Source: an uncultured Porphyromonadaceae bacterium
GTDB lineage: Bacteria > Bacteroidota > Bacteroidia > Bacteroidales > Muribaculaceae
Reading direction: 5' to 3'
NCBI GenBank assembly: GCA_946414395.1
Contig: CAMKOE010000001.1
Span: forward strand, 62,001-126,000
DNA: 64,000 nt
The translations under genes and the position numbers were made by a program. Shown here one piece after another: positions 53,620 to 62,524 of this stretch. The notes beneath the pieces were generated by a model that was not told the DNA's origin, did not search any database, and saw nothing but the letters and a program-made list of their open reading frames with translations. Position 1 is the first letter of the stretch, and each line of letters starts with the position of its first letter.

Positions 53620-53650
53620 TTGGTATATCGTCAAAAAAAATGTAACTTTG
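53620..53650 (+). promoter_or_regulatory. Promoter of the second hydrogenase gene
   Basis: TTG (53620-53622), 20-base spacer, TAACTTTG (53643-53650). It shows that the second hydrogenase is transcribed separately from hydB-hydA-hydC. Confidence 0.65.
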
Positions 53651-53715
53651 TAACCAAATTCAATAGGGTTGTTATCGCTGATAGCATATAATCCTCAATA
53701 ACCTTCTATAAGTCA

Positions 53716-55542
53716 ATGGATATACTACACAACGACGCGCCAATGAAAAAGAATGACACTGTGCAGAACGGACCTGCACATGACATTCATGATGATAACG
53801 ACACGGCCTATGGCTTGATTGGAAATACCCATATCCAAGTTTTGTGTTGCAGTGGCTCGGCGTGCTACAGTTCGGGTAGCCTGAAAATCATTGACAATTT
53901 TATCCGGGTCATTGCAGATTATGGATTGGGTAGCCGTGTTGACGTTGTCGCAACCGGCTGCTTTGGCTTTTGTGCCAAGGGTCCTATTGTGAGGATCATG
54001 CCTGACAATACAACCTATGTGCAAGTTCACCCCGAGGATGTTGAGGACATTGTCAAGACCCACATCATTGACGGAAGGCTTCTTGAGCGCCTGCAGTATG
54101 TGGATTTCACGGCCCACCAGTTGATGGATGACTCCAAGCACTGGAGTTCCTATCCCAAGCAATTGTCGATGGACGCGATGCTCCATGATTACATCTACGA
54201 GATTGGCGGCAAGAAGTTTCTATCGGTTCTCTCCTACAAGATAGACCCCGACAAGTGCAAGGGTTGCAGTGCCTGCAAGCGCAACTGTTCCAGCAGTGCC
54301 ATTGTGGGAGACTTGAGGCATCCCCACTTGATTAATCCCTACAAGTGCACCTGCTGCGGTAATTGCATGACCAAGTGCAAGTTTGGTGCTATCCACGGTC
54401 CCGTGGGTGCGCTGAGCGAGCGCAACTATGTCGAGGACTTGCTTGTTGATGTGGCCGACCCCGAGAAGATCGTCGTTGCCCAGACGGCTCCAGCCGTGCG
54501 ATATGCCTTGGGCGAGGAGTTCGGCATGCCTCCAGGCACAATTGTCACTGGGAAAATGATTTCCGCCTTGCGCAAGGTGGGTGTGGACTATGTGTTTGAC
54601 ACCGACTTTGGCGCCGACATCACCATTATGGAAGAGGCTGCCGAGATTGTTAACCGCTTGAGGAAGTTCCTCGCCGGAGACAAGACCGTGAGAATTCCCA
54701 TTACCACCTCGTGCTGCCCCGCATGGGTCAATTTCTTCGAGAATGAGTTTCCCGACCTGCGCGAGTATCCGTCCACTTGTAAATCGCCAGCCCAGATGCT
54801 GGGTGCGGTCCTCAAGACCTATTGGGCCGAGAGGATGGGCATCCCGCGTGATAAACTGGTTGTGGTTTCGGTAATGCCCTGCTTGTCAAAGAAATATGAA
54901 TGTGCGCGCGACGAGTTTATCACCAATGGTAACCCAGATGTGGATTACTCGATCACGACCATTGAACTGGCCGAACTCATCAAGCGCATGAACATCGACT
55001 TTGACCGCTTGCATGATGGCCAATTTGACTTCCCGCTGGGTGATTCGTCGGGCGCCGGCGCGATCTTTGGCACGACTGGAGGTGTGATGGAGGCGGCTCT
55101 CAGGACGGTATATGAGGAATTTACTGGCGGCACGTTGCCTCGACTGGAGTTTGACGAGGTGCGCGGCTTGGATGGTATCCGCGAGGCTGTGATTGACCTT
55201 AACGGCTTTGACTTGAAGGTGTGCGTCGTCAACACATTGAGCAATGCGCGACTGGTCATGGAGAAGTTGCGCAATGGTGAACTGGACTATCATGTCATCG
55301 AGGTCATGGCATGTCCTGGCGGTTGCATCGGCGGTACCGGACAACCTTATCACCATGGCGACATTGAAGTGATCAAGGCACGTCAACGGGCCATCTACAG
55401 TGAGGATGTGGGCAAGAAATTGCGCAAGAGCCATGAAAATCCGGTCATCCTGCGCCTGTATCGTGAATTCCTGGGTGAACCAGGCAAGGGCAAGGCCCAC
55501 GAGATACTCCACACCAAGTACCGCGATAAGTCTATCCTCTGA
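53716..55542 (+). CDS. Second [FeFe] hydrogenase with N-terminal thioredoxin-like [2Fe-2S] domain
   Basis: A 608-residue cytoplasmic iron-sulfur protein. Residues 38-130 form a thioredoxin-like [2Fe-2S] domain (Cys45, 50, 82, 86) closely resembling the N-terminus of neighbouring HydB. Residues 174-230 are a 2[4Fe-4S] domain (CKGCSACKRNC, CTCCGNCMTKC) resembling HydB's C-terminus. Residues 250-608 are an H-cluster domain resembling HydA from its residue 230 on, with TSCCPAW (331-337), MPCLSKKYE (387-395) and VMACPGGCIGGTGQP intact. The NADH/FMN domain and the HydA His-ligated cluster are missing. It is therefore probably an active hydrogenase with a different electron partner, or a sensory type. 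It has its own promoter and converges on hydF with 4 bases between stops. Confidence 0.9.
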   Translation: MDILHNDAPMKKNDTVQNGPAHDIHDDNDTAYGLIGNTHIQVLCCSGSACYSSGSLKIIDNFIRVIADYGLGSRVDVVATGCFGFCAKGPIVRIMPDNTTYVQVHPEDVEDIVKTHIIDGRLLERLQYVDFTAHQLMDDSKHWSSYPKQLSMDAMLHDYIYEIGGKKFLSVLSYKIDPDKCKGCSACKRNCSSSAIVGDLRHPHLINPYKCTCCGNCMTKCKFGAIHGPVGALSERNYVEDLLVDVADPEKIVVAQTAPAVRYALGEEFGMPPGTIVTGKMISALRKVGVDYVFDTDFGADITIMEEAAEIVNRLRKFLAGDKTVRIPITTSCCPAWVNFFENEFPDLREYPSTCKSPAQMLGAVLKTYWAERMGIPRDKLVVVSVMPCLSKKYECARDEFITNGNPDVDYSITTIELAELIKRMNIDFDRLHDGQFDFPLGDSSGAGAIFGTTGGVMEAALRTVYEEFTGGTLPRLEFDEVRGLDGIREAVIDLNGFDLKVCVVNTLSNARLVMEKLRNGELDYHVIEVMACPGGCIGGTGQPYHHGDIEVIKARQRAIYSEDVGKKLRKSHENPVILRLYREFLGEPGKGKAHEILHTKYRDKSIL

Positions 55543-55546
55543 ACCA

Positions 55547-56755
55547 TCAAGGTAGCGACACCTTGTCAAGTATTCCCTTGATGTGGGCAATAACGATGCC
55601 GTAATTGGTCATGGGGACACCCTGCTGGCGGCATTGCTCGACACGCTGGAACATGAATCGGCCATTGAACATGCAGCCGCCACAATGAATGATCAGGTCA
55701 TAGGGTGACAAGTCAGCGGGAAAATCCTTCCCTGCCACAATATCTATAGTCAGACCTTGACCCACACGCTGTCGCAGCATGCGGGGAATTTTCTCGCGGC
55801 CGATATCCTCGGCTAGCGGGGCATGAGTGCATGCTTCGGCAATGAGGATGCGGGATTTCTCGGTCAGGTGGTCGATGGCAGCGGCACTGTGGACAAAGTA
55901 GTTGATGTCTCCCTTGTGGGCGGCCATCAGGACCGAGAATGACGTGAGAAGGCTCTTGGCGGGCTTTTTCTTTTCCACAATGTCAAACACCTGGGAGTCG
56001 GTGATGATCAGGTGAGGTGGGGCCTGTAATGAAGCCAGCGTGCTGTCAATGTCCTCGGTCGTGCAGCAGATGGCGATGCAGCGCTTGTCCATCAAGTCAC
56101 GCAAGGTCTGGACCTGTGGCAGGATAAGGCGTCCCTTGGGGGCTTGCGGGTCTTGTGGCATGACCAGAAGCACGGTGTCGCCAGCCTTGGCCAAATTCCC
56201 TGTCAGTGATGACTTGCCATCCTCGGGACTCAGTTTGACCAAGGTGTTGCGCAGTTGGTCCAGTCCGGTGCCCTTCAGCGCGCTGACGTTTACCACCTCG
56301 CTGCCCAACTGTTTGGCAATCTGGTTGAGCAGGGCAGGGGGAAACGGGCCGTTCAAGTCCATCTTATTGACAACGGTGACAAACGGCACATTGGCCCGCT
56401 TGAGCAAAGTGGCCCACTCCACATCTAGGTCCGATGGCATGCCGTCGATGACCAGGATGGCCATGTCGGCTTGGTTGATGACCTGATGGGTGCGCCTGGT
56501 GCGCAGGTCACCCACCTTGCCACTGTCGTCAAATCCCGCTGTATCGATGAGAACACAGGGGCCTAGGGGCAGGATTTCCATTGACTTGATAACAGGGTCG
56601 GTCGTTGTGCCCGGCACGTCACTCACCAGGGCAATCTGCTGTCCTGTCAACGCATTGATGAGTGAAGACTTGCCTGCATTGCGGCGCCCGAACAGCGCAA
56701 TGTGCAACCGCTCGCTCTGAGGCGCCCTGTTAAAATATTGACCTTCCATAAGCAT
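55547..56755 (-). CDS. hydF: [FeFe] hydrogenase maturation GTPase HydF
   Basis: Scaffold that assembles and delivers the 2Fe subcluster to HydA, 402 residues. N-terminal GTPase domain with Walker A GRRNAGKSSL, G2 PGTTTDPV, G3 DTAGFDD and G4 NKMD. The C-terminal iron-sulfur domain carries CTH (near 302) and HCGGC (near 355), the CxH...HCxxC cluster ligands. Two in-frame ATGs (56755 and 56749) are possible. It lies 100 bases downstream of hydG; a 21-bp inverted repeat fills that gap. Confidence 0.95.
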   Translation of the reverse strand: MLMEGQYFNRAPQSERLHIALFGRRNAGKSSLINALTGQQIALVSDVPGTTTDPVIKSMEILPLGPCVLIDTAGFDDSGKVGDLRTRRTHQVINQADMAILVIDGMPSDLDVEWATLLKRANVPFVTVVNKMDLNGPFPPALLNQIAKQLGSEVVNVSALKGTGLDQLRNTLVKLSPEDGKSSLTGNLAKAGDTVLLVMPQDPQAPKGRLILPQVQTLRDLMDKRCIAICCTTEDIDSTLASLQAPPHLIITDSQVFDIVEKKKPAKSLLTSFSVLMAAHKGDINYFVHSAAAIDHLTEKSRILIAEACTHAPLAEDIGREKIPRMLRQRVGQGLTIDIVAGKDFPADLSPYDLIIHCGGCMFNGRFMFQRVEQCRQQGVPMTNYGIVIAHIKGILDKVSLP

Positions 56756-56769
56756 GGCCTTTTAAAAAC

Positions 56770-56844
56770 GGAAAACAACAAATACAATAATTACAATCAC
56801 TTGCGGATATCGGCAATCTGTTCTTATTGTATTTGTTGTTTCCC
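56770..56844 (-). repeat. 21-bp inverted repeat between hydG and hydF
   Basis: Arms 56770-56790 and 56824-56844 are complementary at 20 of 21 positions (core ACAACAAATACAATAA), separated by 33 bases that contain a smaller GATATC-centred palindrome. On the minus strand the structure is followed by CGTTTTTAAAA. It could terminate or attenuate hydG transcription before hydF. Confidence 0.75.
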
Positions 56845-56855
56845 TTTTGGATCGT

Positions 56856-58271
56856 TTAGAAATAGAAGTCTCTCTTCCCGTTCTCAATATCCGCGATGTG
56901 CTGGGTTGCTATCTCGCGCACGCGCTGGTTGGAAATCTTGGCAAGTTCCTTTTGAATAAGGTCATTGCCGCGGGCAACGGTGTCGGGACTGGCAAAGTCC
57001 ATCAGATACTCCTTGAGGGTCATGATGGCATTGGGCGTGCAGATGTCGCCGATCTTGCCGGCCTTGCACAGTGACATGAAGCGGTCTCCCGTGCGGCCCG
57101 ATCGGTAGCAAGCGGTGCAGAAACTGGGCAGGTAACCGATGGACAACAGCCAGTTGATGACCTCGTCAAGGGTGCGGGTGTCGCTCACGTCGAACTGGGC
57201 CGTCTCGTCATGGCGCTCAACGGTTGTGTAACCGCCCACACTCGTACGGCTGCCACCACTGATCTGTGAGACACCGAGTTCAAGCACCTTGGAGCGCACA
57301 CTCTGGCTCTCGCGGGTTGAAATGATCATGCCCGTGTAGGGGACTGCAAGGCGGATGACGGCGATAATGCGGCAGAAGATATCGTCGGGCAGCACATCAG
57401 GGAATTCATCAAGAGAGATGTCCTCGGCCGGGCAAATCCTGGGCACACTGATGGTGTGCGGGCCCACGCCGAAACGTGCCTCGAGGTGCTCTGCATGCAT
57501 CAGCAGTCCCACAAAGTCATAGCGATAGGTCGTCAAACCATAGAGCACGCCGATGCCCACGTCATCGCAGCCACCGAGTTGGGCACGGTCCATGGCCTCG
57601 GTGTGATAACAGTAGTTGCTCTTTGGGCCCGTGGGATGAAGGGCCTCATAGTTCTTGCGGTTATATGTTTCCTGGAACAGGATATAGGTGCCGATGCCTG
57701 CAGCCTTCAATTTCTCGTAGGCTTCGACCTCAGTCGCGGCGATATTAACATTCAAGCGCCGGATTTCACCATTACCGACCTTGGTATCATAAATCGTGTG
57801 GATGGATTCCAGAATATATTCCAGAGGATTCATCACGGGGTGTTCGCCAGCCTCCAGGGCAATGCGTTTGTGACCCATCTTGACCAGTGCCTCGACCTCG
57901 GCACGGATTTCATCTTGTGACAATTTCTTGCGGGGAATGACCTTGTTCTTGGCATGGTAAGGGCAATAGACGCAACCGTTGATGCAATAGTTGGAAAGGT
58001 ACAACGGAGCGAACATGACGATGCGGTTACCATAGAAACGTTGTTTTACCTCTCGGGCCAATTGTTCGTAGCGCTCAATCAAGTCAGGCTGGTCGCAGTC
58101 GAGCAGCACAGCGGCTTCACGGTGGGTCAATCCCTTGCACAGGGCGGCTTTATTGATAATATCCTCGATGAGAGCGCGATTACTCTTGTTTTTCTCGGCA
58201 TAGGCTAATGTGTCGAGAATCTCACTATCGTCGATAAACTCATCGGCGTGATTGGATTTTACGTTATACAT
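56856..58271 (-). CDS. hydG: [FeFe] hydrogenase maturase HydG (radical SAM)
   Basis: Radical SAM tyrosine lyase that makes CO and CN- ligands for the H-cluster, 471 residues. Radical SAM motif C-x3-C-x2-C at C96, C100, C103 (NYCINGCVYC). The HydG-specific C-terminal auxiliary cluster motif C-x2-C-x22-C is at C385, C388, C411, separating it from ThiH. Other blocks: FQETYNRKNYEALHPTGPKSNY and SRTSVGGY. It has a strong promoter (minus TTG 58333-58331, 19-base spacer, TAACTTTGC 58311-58303). HydE is not in the window. Confidence 0.95.
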   Translation of the reverse strand: MYNVKSNHADEFIDDSEILDTLAYAEKNKSNRALIEDIINKAALCKGLTHREAAVLLDCDQPDLIERYEQLAREVKQRFYGNRIVMFAPLYLSNYCINGCVYCPYHAKNKVIPRKKLSQDEIRAEVEALVKMGHKRIALEAGEHPVMNPLEYILESIHTIYDTKVGNGEIRRLNVNIAATEVEAYEKLKAAGIGTYILFQETYNRKNYEALHPTGPKSNYCYHTEAMDRAQLGGCDDVGIGVLYGLTTYRYDFVGLLMHAEHLEARFGVGPHTISVPRICPAEDISLDEFPDVLPDDIFCRIIAVIRLAVPYTGMIISTRESQSVRSKVLELGVSQISGGSRTSVGGYTTVERHDETAQFDVSDTRTLDEVINWLLSIGYLPSFCTACYRSGRTGDRFMSLCKAGKIGDICTPNAIMTLKEYLMDFASPDTVARGNDLIQKELAKISNQRVREIATQHIADIENGKRDFYF

Positions 58272-58302
58272 GATATTGTTTAGTTATTAGTTGATTCAAC
58301 CT

Positions 58303-58333
58303 GCAAAGTTAAGAAAAAGTTTCCACTTTCCAA
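58303..58333 (-). promoter_or_regulatory. Promoter of hydG(-hydF)
   Basis: Minus strand TTG, 19-base spacer, TAACTTTGC, 32 bases before the hydG ATG. Confidence 0.65.
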
Positions 58334-58941
58334 TTTTGCACATCAGTTTTTTTGACAGTATCTCACAAAGAATTCCGAGCGGCAAGCGATTGCGGTGACT
58401 ATTCACCCGAAACGCATAATCACAATCTCACGCGATGCCGCGAAGTATTTTTAAAAAAATGTATTTCTTGTCATTCTTGTCTTCTAATCCCAAAAAGGAA
58501 AACAATAAGTACTATAAATACTATGGCATCCGCGCTCGTCGTACCAAATAACACGCTGAGTGGCCAAACTCTTAAGTATTTAATATTAAGGCTTTATCAT
58601 TTGTTGTCAAATAGGAATCGGAGAGTTGCCTGTCAGTATCAAGAAATAAATGAATATCAGGAAACCGCAATGTAAATACTTTATTAATAATGTTTTAGCG
58701 GCTTCGCGACTTTGCTTGACTTGAAATCGCTGAATAGATACCGATCGCGAGTGAAGTGTTGTGAAATGTTAAATCTTTGTCTTTCCACCGCCGATGGGTA
58801 AAAAACGGGCTGACTTGCTTCTCTTGTCAATGAACATCCTGATTGCAGCGATTTCGCGCAAGGGACTATCCTTGTTCAAAATTTAGAAAGAGCCTATTGC
58901 GTATTTATCATTATTTATAAACTATTTAAAACAGAATTGCG
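58334..58941. other. Long intergenic region with a repeat element
   Basis: About 670 bases separate the hydG and barrel-gene starts. A 107-codon TTG-initiated frame (58352-58675) has no protein-like composition. Most of the region is taken by a repeat element (about 58399-58738) related in inverted orientation to 59531-59655. The last 200 bases are the upstream region of the barrel gene. Confidence 0.6.
58399..58738 (-). repeat. Dispersed inverted repeat element, long copy
   Basis: Bases 58399-58433 match the reverse complement of 59619-59653 at 32 of 35 positions. A second block (TTAATATTAA with flanks, near 58578-58600) also matches. The outer ends carry related inverted termini (CTATTCAC at the left, TGAATAG at the right). 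This copy holds about 200 extra internal bases. Confidence 0.6.
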
Positions 58942-59439
58942 ATGAAAAAAATCTTATTGATCATGTTGATGGCCATCACATCGATGATGGCGAGTGCAGG
59001 AGTTGACGAGTGGTCCCTAGGCGGACAGTTTGTTTTTGGTACCGAGGGGAGTATGCCTGGTGTGGGCTTGAAGTTCCAGGGGAAATATGCCGACCACTGG
59101 CGCACAGCGGTATCGGGCGACTATTATTTCAAGAAAAACGGGGTGACCTGTTTTGACTTGAATGCCGAGCAGCATTACCTGATTAACTTGGGAGAGAAGG
59201 TCCGTGTATATCCTCTGGCCGGCATTCGTGCCGCCTTTTGGCATGCCGATGACATCAACGTCGGTGGTTTTCACGTTGATATGAAAGATGATACCGAAGT
59301 TAAGATGGGCTTTAATGTTGGTGGCGGCATCGATTACCTGATAGGCGATCACCTGATGCTGAATGGCGAGGTGAAATATGAGTACCTCAAGCACGGTGAC
59401 TGGGTTCTCTTCTGCGTCGGCGTGGGTTACCGTTTCTAG
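58942..59439 (+). CDS. Small outer-membrane beta-barrel protein
   Basis: A 165-residue exported protein with signal peptide MKKILLIMLMAITSMMASA. The mature part alternates hydrophobic and polar residues in about eight strands (EWSLGGQFVFGT, GVGLKFQGKYADHWRTAVSGDYYF, EVKMGFNVGGGIDYLIGDHLMLNGEVKYEYL) and ends VLFCVGVGYRF, the aromatic terminal strand signal of outer-membrane proteins. It resembles small OmpW/OmpA-barrel-like porins. It stands alone between two inverted copies of a repeat element and has a strong terminator. Confidence 0.75.
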   Translation: MKKILLIMLMAITSMMASAGVDEWSLGGQFVFGTEGSMPGVGLKFQGKYADHWRTAVSGDYYFKKNGVTCFDLNAEQHYLINLGEKVRVYPLAGIRAAFWHADDINVGGFHVDMKDDTEVKMGFNVGGGIDYLIGDHLMLNGEVKYEYLKHGDWVLFCVGVGYRF

Positions 59440-59473
59440 ACAATATCTGAATTCTTGTATCATAGTATTTTGT

Positions 59474-59508
59474 GTCGCATGAGGGTGAAACCGTTGCCCT
59501 CATGCGAC
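59474..59508 (+). terminator. Terminator of the barrel gene
   Basis: Perfect 12-bp stem GTCGCATGAGGG / CCCTCATGCGAC with an 11-base loop, followed by a short T-rich stretch; 34 bases after the stop. Confidence 0.75.
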
Positions 59509-59530
59509 TTCTTTACTTGTTCTCCTGGCG

Positions 59531-59655
59531 GTCTATTCAGCGGCTACAACTCATGCAAAAGCCGCGATGGTAAATTATAAAATGCTTAATATTAACTACT
59601 TGTGTGCTTGTCGACTTGGCGTGAATTTGTGATTATGCGTTTTGGGTGAATAGAC
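59531..59655 (+). repeat. Dispersed inverted repeat element, short copy
   Basis: About 125 bp bounded by GTCTATTCA and TGAATAGAC inverted termini. Its right part (59619-59653) matches 58433-58399 reversed at 32 of 35 positions, and the middle (TATAAAATGCTTAATATTAA) matches an internal block of the long copy. No coding capacity. Confidence 0.6.
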
Positions 59656-59705
59656 TACTTGTCCCACCGTTGATGCTAAAAAAAGATAATAAAACAAAAT
59701 CTTGC

Positions 59706-59736
59706 TTGCCGTGCTATTGATTTGCACTATCTTTGC
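59706..59736 (+). promoter_or_regulatory. Promoter of the lptD unit
   Basis: TTG (59706-59708), 19-base spacer, TATCTTTGC (59728-59736). Confidence 0.6.
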
Positions 59737-59791
59737 ACGTTAAAATATAATCAACACGCTCCCGGGCTTACCGAGTGACCTAGATAAAGCG

Positions 59792-62524
59792 TTGACGACT
59801 CGAAGTCTTCATATTATACTGGCAATGGTTGCGGCAATGACGCTGCTACCCCTTTTGTCGTGGGGACAAATCACGGCCAATTCACTCGATTTGACCCAGG
59901 CTGTCGATTCCATAGTCAAGGCCGAGAGTGACTCGATGCCTGATTCCTCACGGTTCGACACCAGCCACGACACCAGCCGATTCATCCGCCGGCAGGTGGA
60001 TCTGGACCACGTTGTGGAGTTTAATGCCAAGGATAGTATTATCCTGTACGGCCGCAATCATGCCACCATGTATGGCAATACCAAGATCATCTACGGTGAC
60101 ATCGACATGACAGCGGCCCAGATCAGCATGGACATGGACAGCAGCCAGGTGCATGCCATCGGTGTCCCCGACAGCGTGGGCGAATTGACTGGAACTCCCG
60201 TTTTCAAGGATAATAGTGGCGAGTATGAGTCACGGGTCATGAAGTACAACTTCAAGAGCAAGCGAGGATATATCACCGACATCGTCACCGAGCAGGGCGA
60301 AGGTTTCTTGACCGGTGGCATCACCAAGAAGACCGAGGATGACTACTATTACATCAAGGACGGACGATACACCACCTGTGATGACCATGATCACCCCCAC
60401 TTCTATTTCCAGTTGACCAAGGCCAAGGTCAAACCCAAGAAAAACGTCGTGACCGGTCCGGCCTATATGGTGCTGGAAGACCTGCCACTGCCCATCGCGG
60501 TCCCGTTTGGCTATTTCCCGTTCAGCGAGAAATACCAGAGTGGTATTCTGGTGCCAACTTTCGGTGAGGACTATAACCGCGGTTTCTACTTGCGCAATGG
60601 CGGTTATTATCTGGCGCTGGGGCAATATGCTGATCTCGCGTTGACCGGTGAAATCTATACACGCGGCTCGTGGGGGTTGTCGGCCCAGTCGTCCTATGCC
60701 AAGCGCTACAGGTATTCAGGCTCCTTCAGCGTGAATTACCTCACCACTGTCACTGGTGAAAAAGGTGATCGCGATTACAACAAGATGCACAACCTGCAAG
60801 TGCTGTGGAATCACACACAGAACCAGAAGGCCAACCCCTATCTGACCTTCTCGGCCAGTGTGAACTTTGCCACCACAGGATATGCCCGCAATAGCCTTAA
60901 TACCTATTACACCAATGCCTTCACCGAGAACACCAAGAGCAGTACCGTCAACCTGACTTACAAGATACCCAACAGCAAGTGGTCCATCTCGACTAACGCC
61001 AATATCTCCCAGCGCACCGCCGACTCGACACTCACCGTCTCGTTCCCCAACGTGACGATTAACATGAGCCAGACGGCGCCTTTCAAGCGCAAGAGGGTTG
61101 TCGGCGATGAGCGATGGTATGAAAAAATCAAGGTCAGTTACACTGGACGTTTCCAGAACTCACTGACGGCCAAGCAGGATGACTTCCTGCACAAGAGCCT
61201 TGTCAAGGACTGGCGCAATGGTATGAGCCATGTGATTCCTGTTCAGGCGACATTCAACGTGCTGAAGTATTTCAACGTCACGCCGTCGATCACCATGAAT
61301 GACCGCATGTACACCAGCAAGATCAGGCAGCAATGGGATCCCAATGCCAGCGCTATCGTGCGTGACACGACCTATAGTTTCTATAATATCTTTGATTTCA
61401 ACTTTGGCGTCTCACTCAGCACCAAGGTGTATGGCTTCTTCAAGCCACTGAAGTTTCTGGGTAAAATCAGTGAAAAACTCCAGATGGTGCGCCATGTGAT
61501 GACGCCGTCAATCTCTTTCTCGGCATCTCCCGATTTCAGTGACCCCTTCTGGGGCTACTATGGTACGCTGGACTATGTGGACAAAGCCGGTGTGCACCGC
61601 AATTCCCGATACAGTTATTTCCAGCACGGCATTTACGGCAACGCGCCTAGCGGCAAGTCGGGGACCCTCTCCTTCAATATAGCCAACAACCTGGAAGCCA
61701 AAGTCAAGAGCGAGAGTGACAGCACAGGATTCAAGAAGATTTCCCTCATCGAGAATTTCACCTTGAGCCAGTCTTGCAACCTGGCCGCCGACTCCCTGAA
61801 GTGGAGTAACTTGAACACCAGCATCATGCTGCGCATCACCAAGGGCTTCAACCTCAACTTGAGCGCGACATGGGATGTTTACAAGTATGAACTCAACGCG
61901 TCGGGCGCTCCCGTGAGGGTCAACAAGTTGCGCTTGTTCAATGGCGGTGGCTGGGGCCGCTTGTCCAGTACTGGCACCTCTTTCTCCTATACATTCAACA
62001 ACGACACATTCAAGCGTAAAAAAGATAAGGACAGGAAGAACGATGAGAAGAATCCGCCTCGCCAGAACATCAATAATGAATCACGTGACGGCAAGGATGA
62101 GGAGGACAACAATAGCGGTGGCCCCACTACCGATCTGGAACTGATCGACGGCTACGCCAAGTGGGATTGCCCGTGGAACTTGACTGTGAATTATTCACTG
62201 TCCTATGGCTACGGCGATTTCAACTATAAAAAGATGGAATATAATGGCCGGTGGACCCAGAACCTGAGTCTCAACGCCAGCATCAGACCCACTAAAAACT
62301 GGTCGTTCTCGGCCTCGGCCAGTTACAATTTTGACACCCATAAAATCGCATACATGAATTGCAGCATCTCGCGGCAGATGCACTGCTTTGAGATGAGTGC
62401 TAGTTTTGTTCCCGTGGGGCCCTACAAGAGTTACAACTTCCACATTGCTGTCAAGTCGTCCATCCTGCAGGATGTGAAGTATGACAAGCATTCCAGCATC
62501 AACAATGGCGTCACCTGGTATTAA
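59792..62524 (+). CDS. lptD: LptD-like LPS-assembly outer-membrane protein
   Basis: Putative outer-membrane translocon that inserts LPS; 910 residues. No ATG lies in frame upstream, so the start is TTG 59792 (MTTRSLHIILAMVAAMTLLPLLSWGQ, a good signal peptide) or ATG 59825, which would remove its only positive charge. An LptA-like N-terminal beta-jellyroll (about 60-210; HVVEFNAKDSIILYGRNHATMYGNTKIIYGDIDMTA) precedes a long barrel with the conserved PFGYFPFSEKYQSGILVPTFGED segment. A Lys/Asp/Asn-rich loop (about 740-790) is surface-exposed in the barrel model. The 3' end overlaps the next gene. Confidence 0.85.
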   Translation: MTTRSLHIILAMVAAMTLLPLLSWGQITANSLDLTQAVDSIVKAESDSMPDSSRFDTSHDTSRFIRRQVDLDHVVEFNAKDSIILYGRNHATMYGNTKIIYGDIDMTAAQISMDMDSSQVHAIGVPDSVGELTGTPVFKDNSGEYESRVMKYNFKSKRGYITDIVTEQGEGFLTGGITKKTEDDYYYIKDGRYTTCDDHDHPHFYFQLTKAKVKPKKNVVTGPAYMVLEDLPLPIAVPFGYFPFSEKYQSGILVPTFGEDYNRGFYLRNGGYYLALGQYADLALTGEIYTRGSWGLSAQSSYAKRYRYSGSFSVNYLTTVTGEKGDRDYNKMHNLQVLWNHTQNQKANPYLTFSASVNFATTGYARNSLNTYYTNAFTENTKSSTVNLTYKIPNSKWSISTNANISQRTADSTLTVSFPNVTINMSQTAPFKRKRVVGDERWYEKIKVSYTGRFQNSLTAKQDDFLHKSLVKDWRNGMSHVIPVQATFNVLKYFNVTPSITMNDRMYTSKIRQQWDPNASAIVRDTTYSFYNIFDFNFGVSLSTKVYGFFKPLKFLGKISEKLQMVRHVMTPSISFSASPDFSDPFWGYYGTLDYVDKAGVHRNSRYSYFQHGIYGNAPSGKSGTLSFNIANNLEAKVKSESDSTGFKKISLIENFTLSQSCNLAADSLKWSNLNTSIMLRITKGFNLNLSATWDVYKYELNASGAPVRVNKLRLFNGGGWGRLSSTGTSFSYTFNNDTFKRKKDKDRKNDEKNPPRQNINNESRDGKDEEDNNSGGPTTDLELIDGYAKWDCPWNLTVNYSLSYGYGDFNYKKMEYNGRWTQNLSLNASIRPTKNWSFSASASYNFDTHKIAYMNCSISRQMHCFEMSASFVPVGPYKSYNFHIAVKSSILQDVKYDKHSSINNGVTWY

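Larger units (their letters stand above)
59440..59791. other. Intergenic region: terminator, short repeat copy and lptD promoter
   Basis: Contains the barrel-gene terminator (59474-59508), the short copy of the dispersed inverted repeat (59531-59655) and the lptD promoter (59706-59736). No coding potential. Confidence 0.65.

Noticed and set aside
58352-58675. Plus-strand frame of 107 codons in the hydG-barrel gap
   Set aside because: It starts with TTG, has no recognisable motif or protein-like composition, and coincides with the repeat element.
59514-59662. TACTTGT direct repeats as target duplications of the short repeat copy
   Set aside because: The repeats do not abut the inverted termini symmetrically, and the long copy has no comparable flanking repeats.
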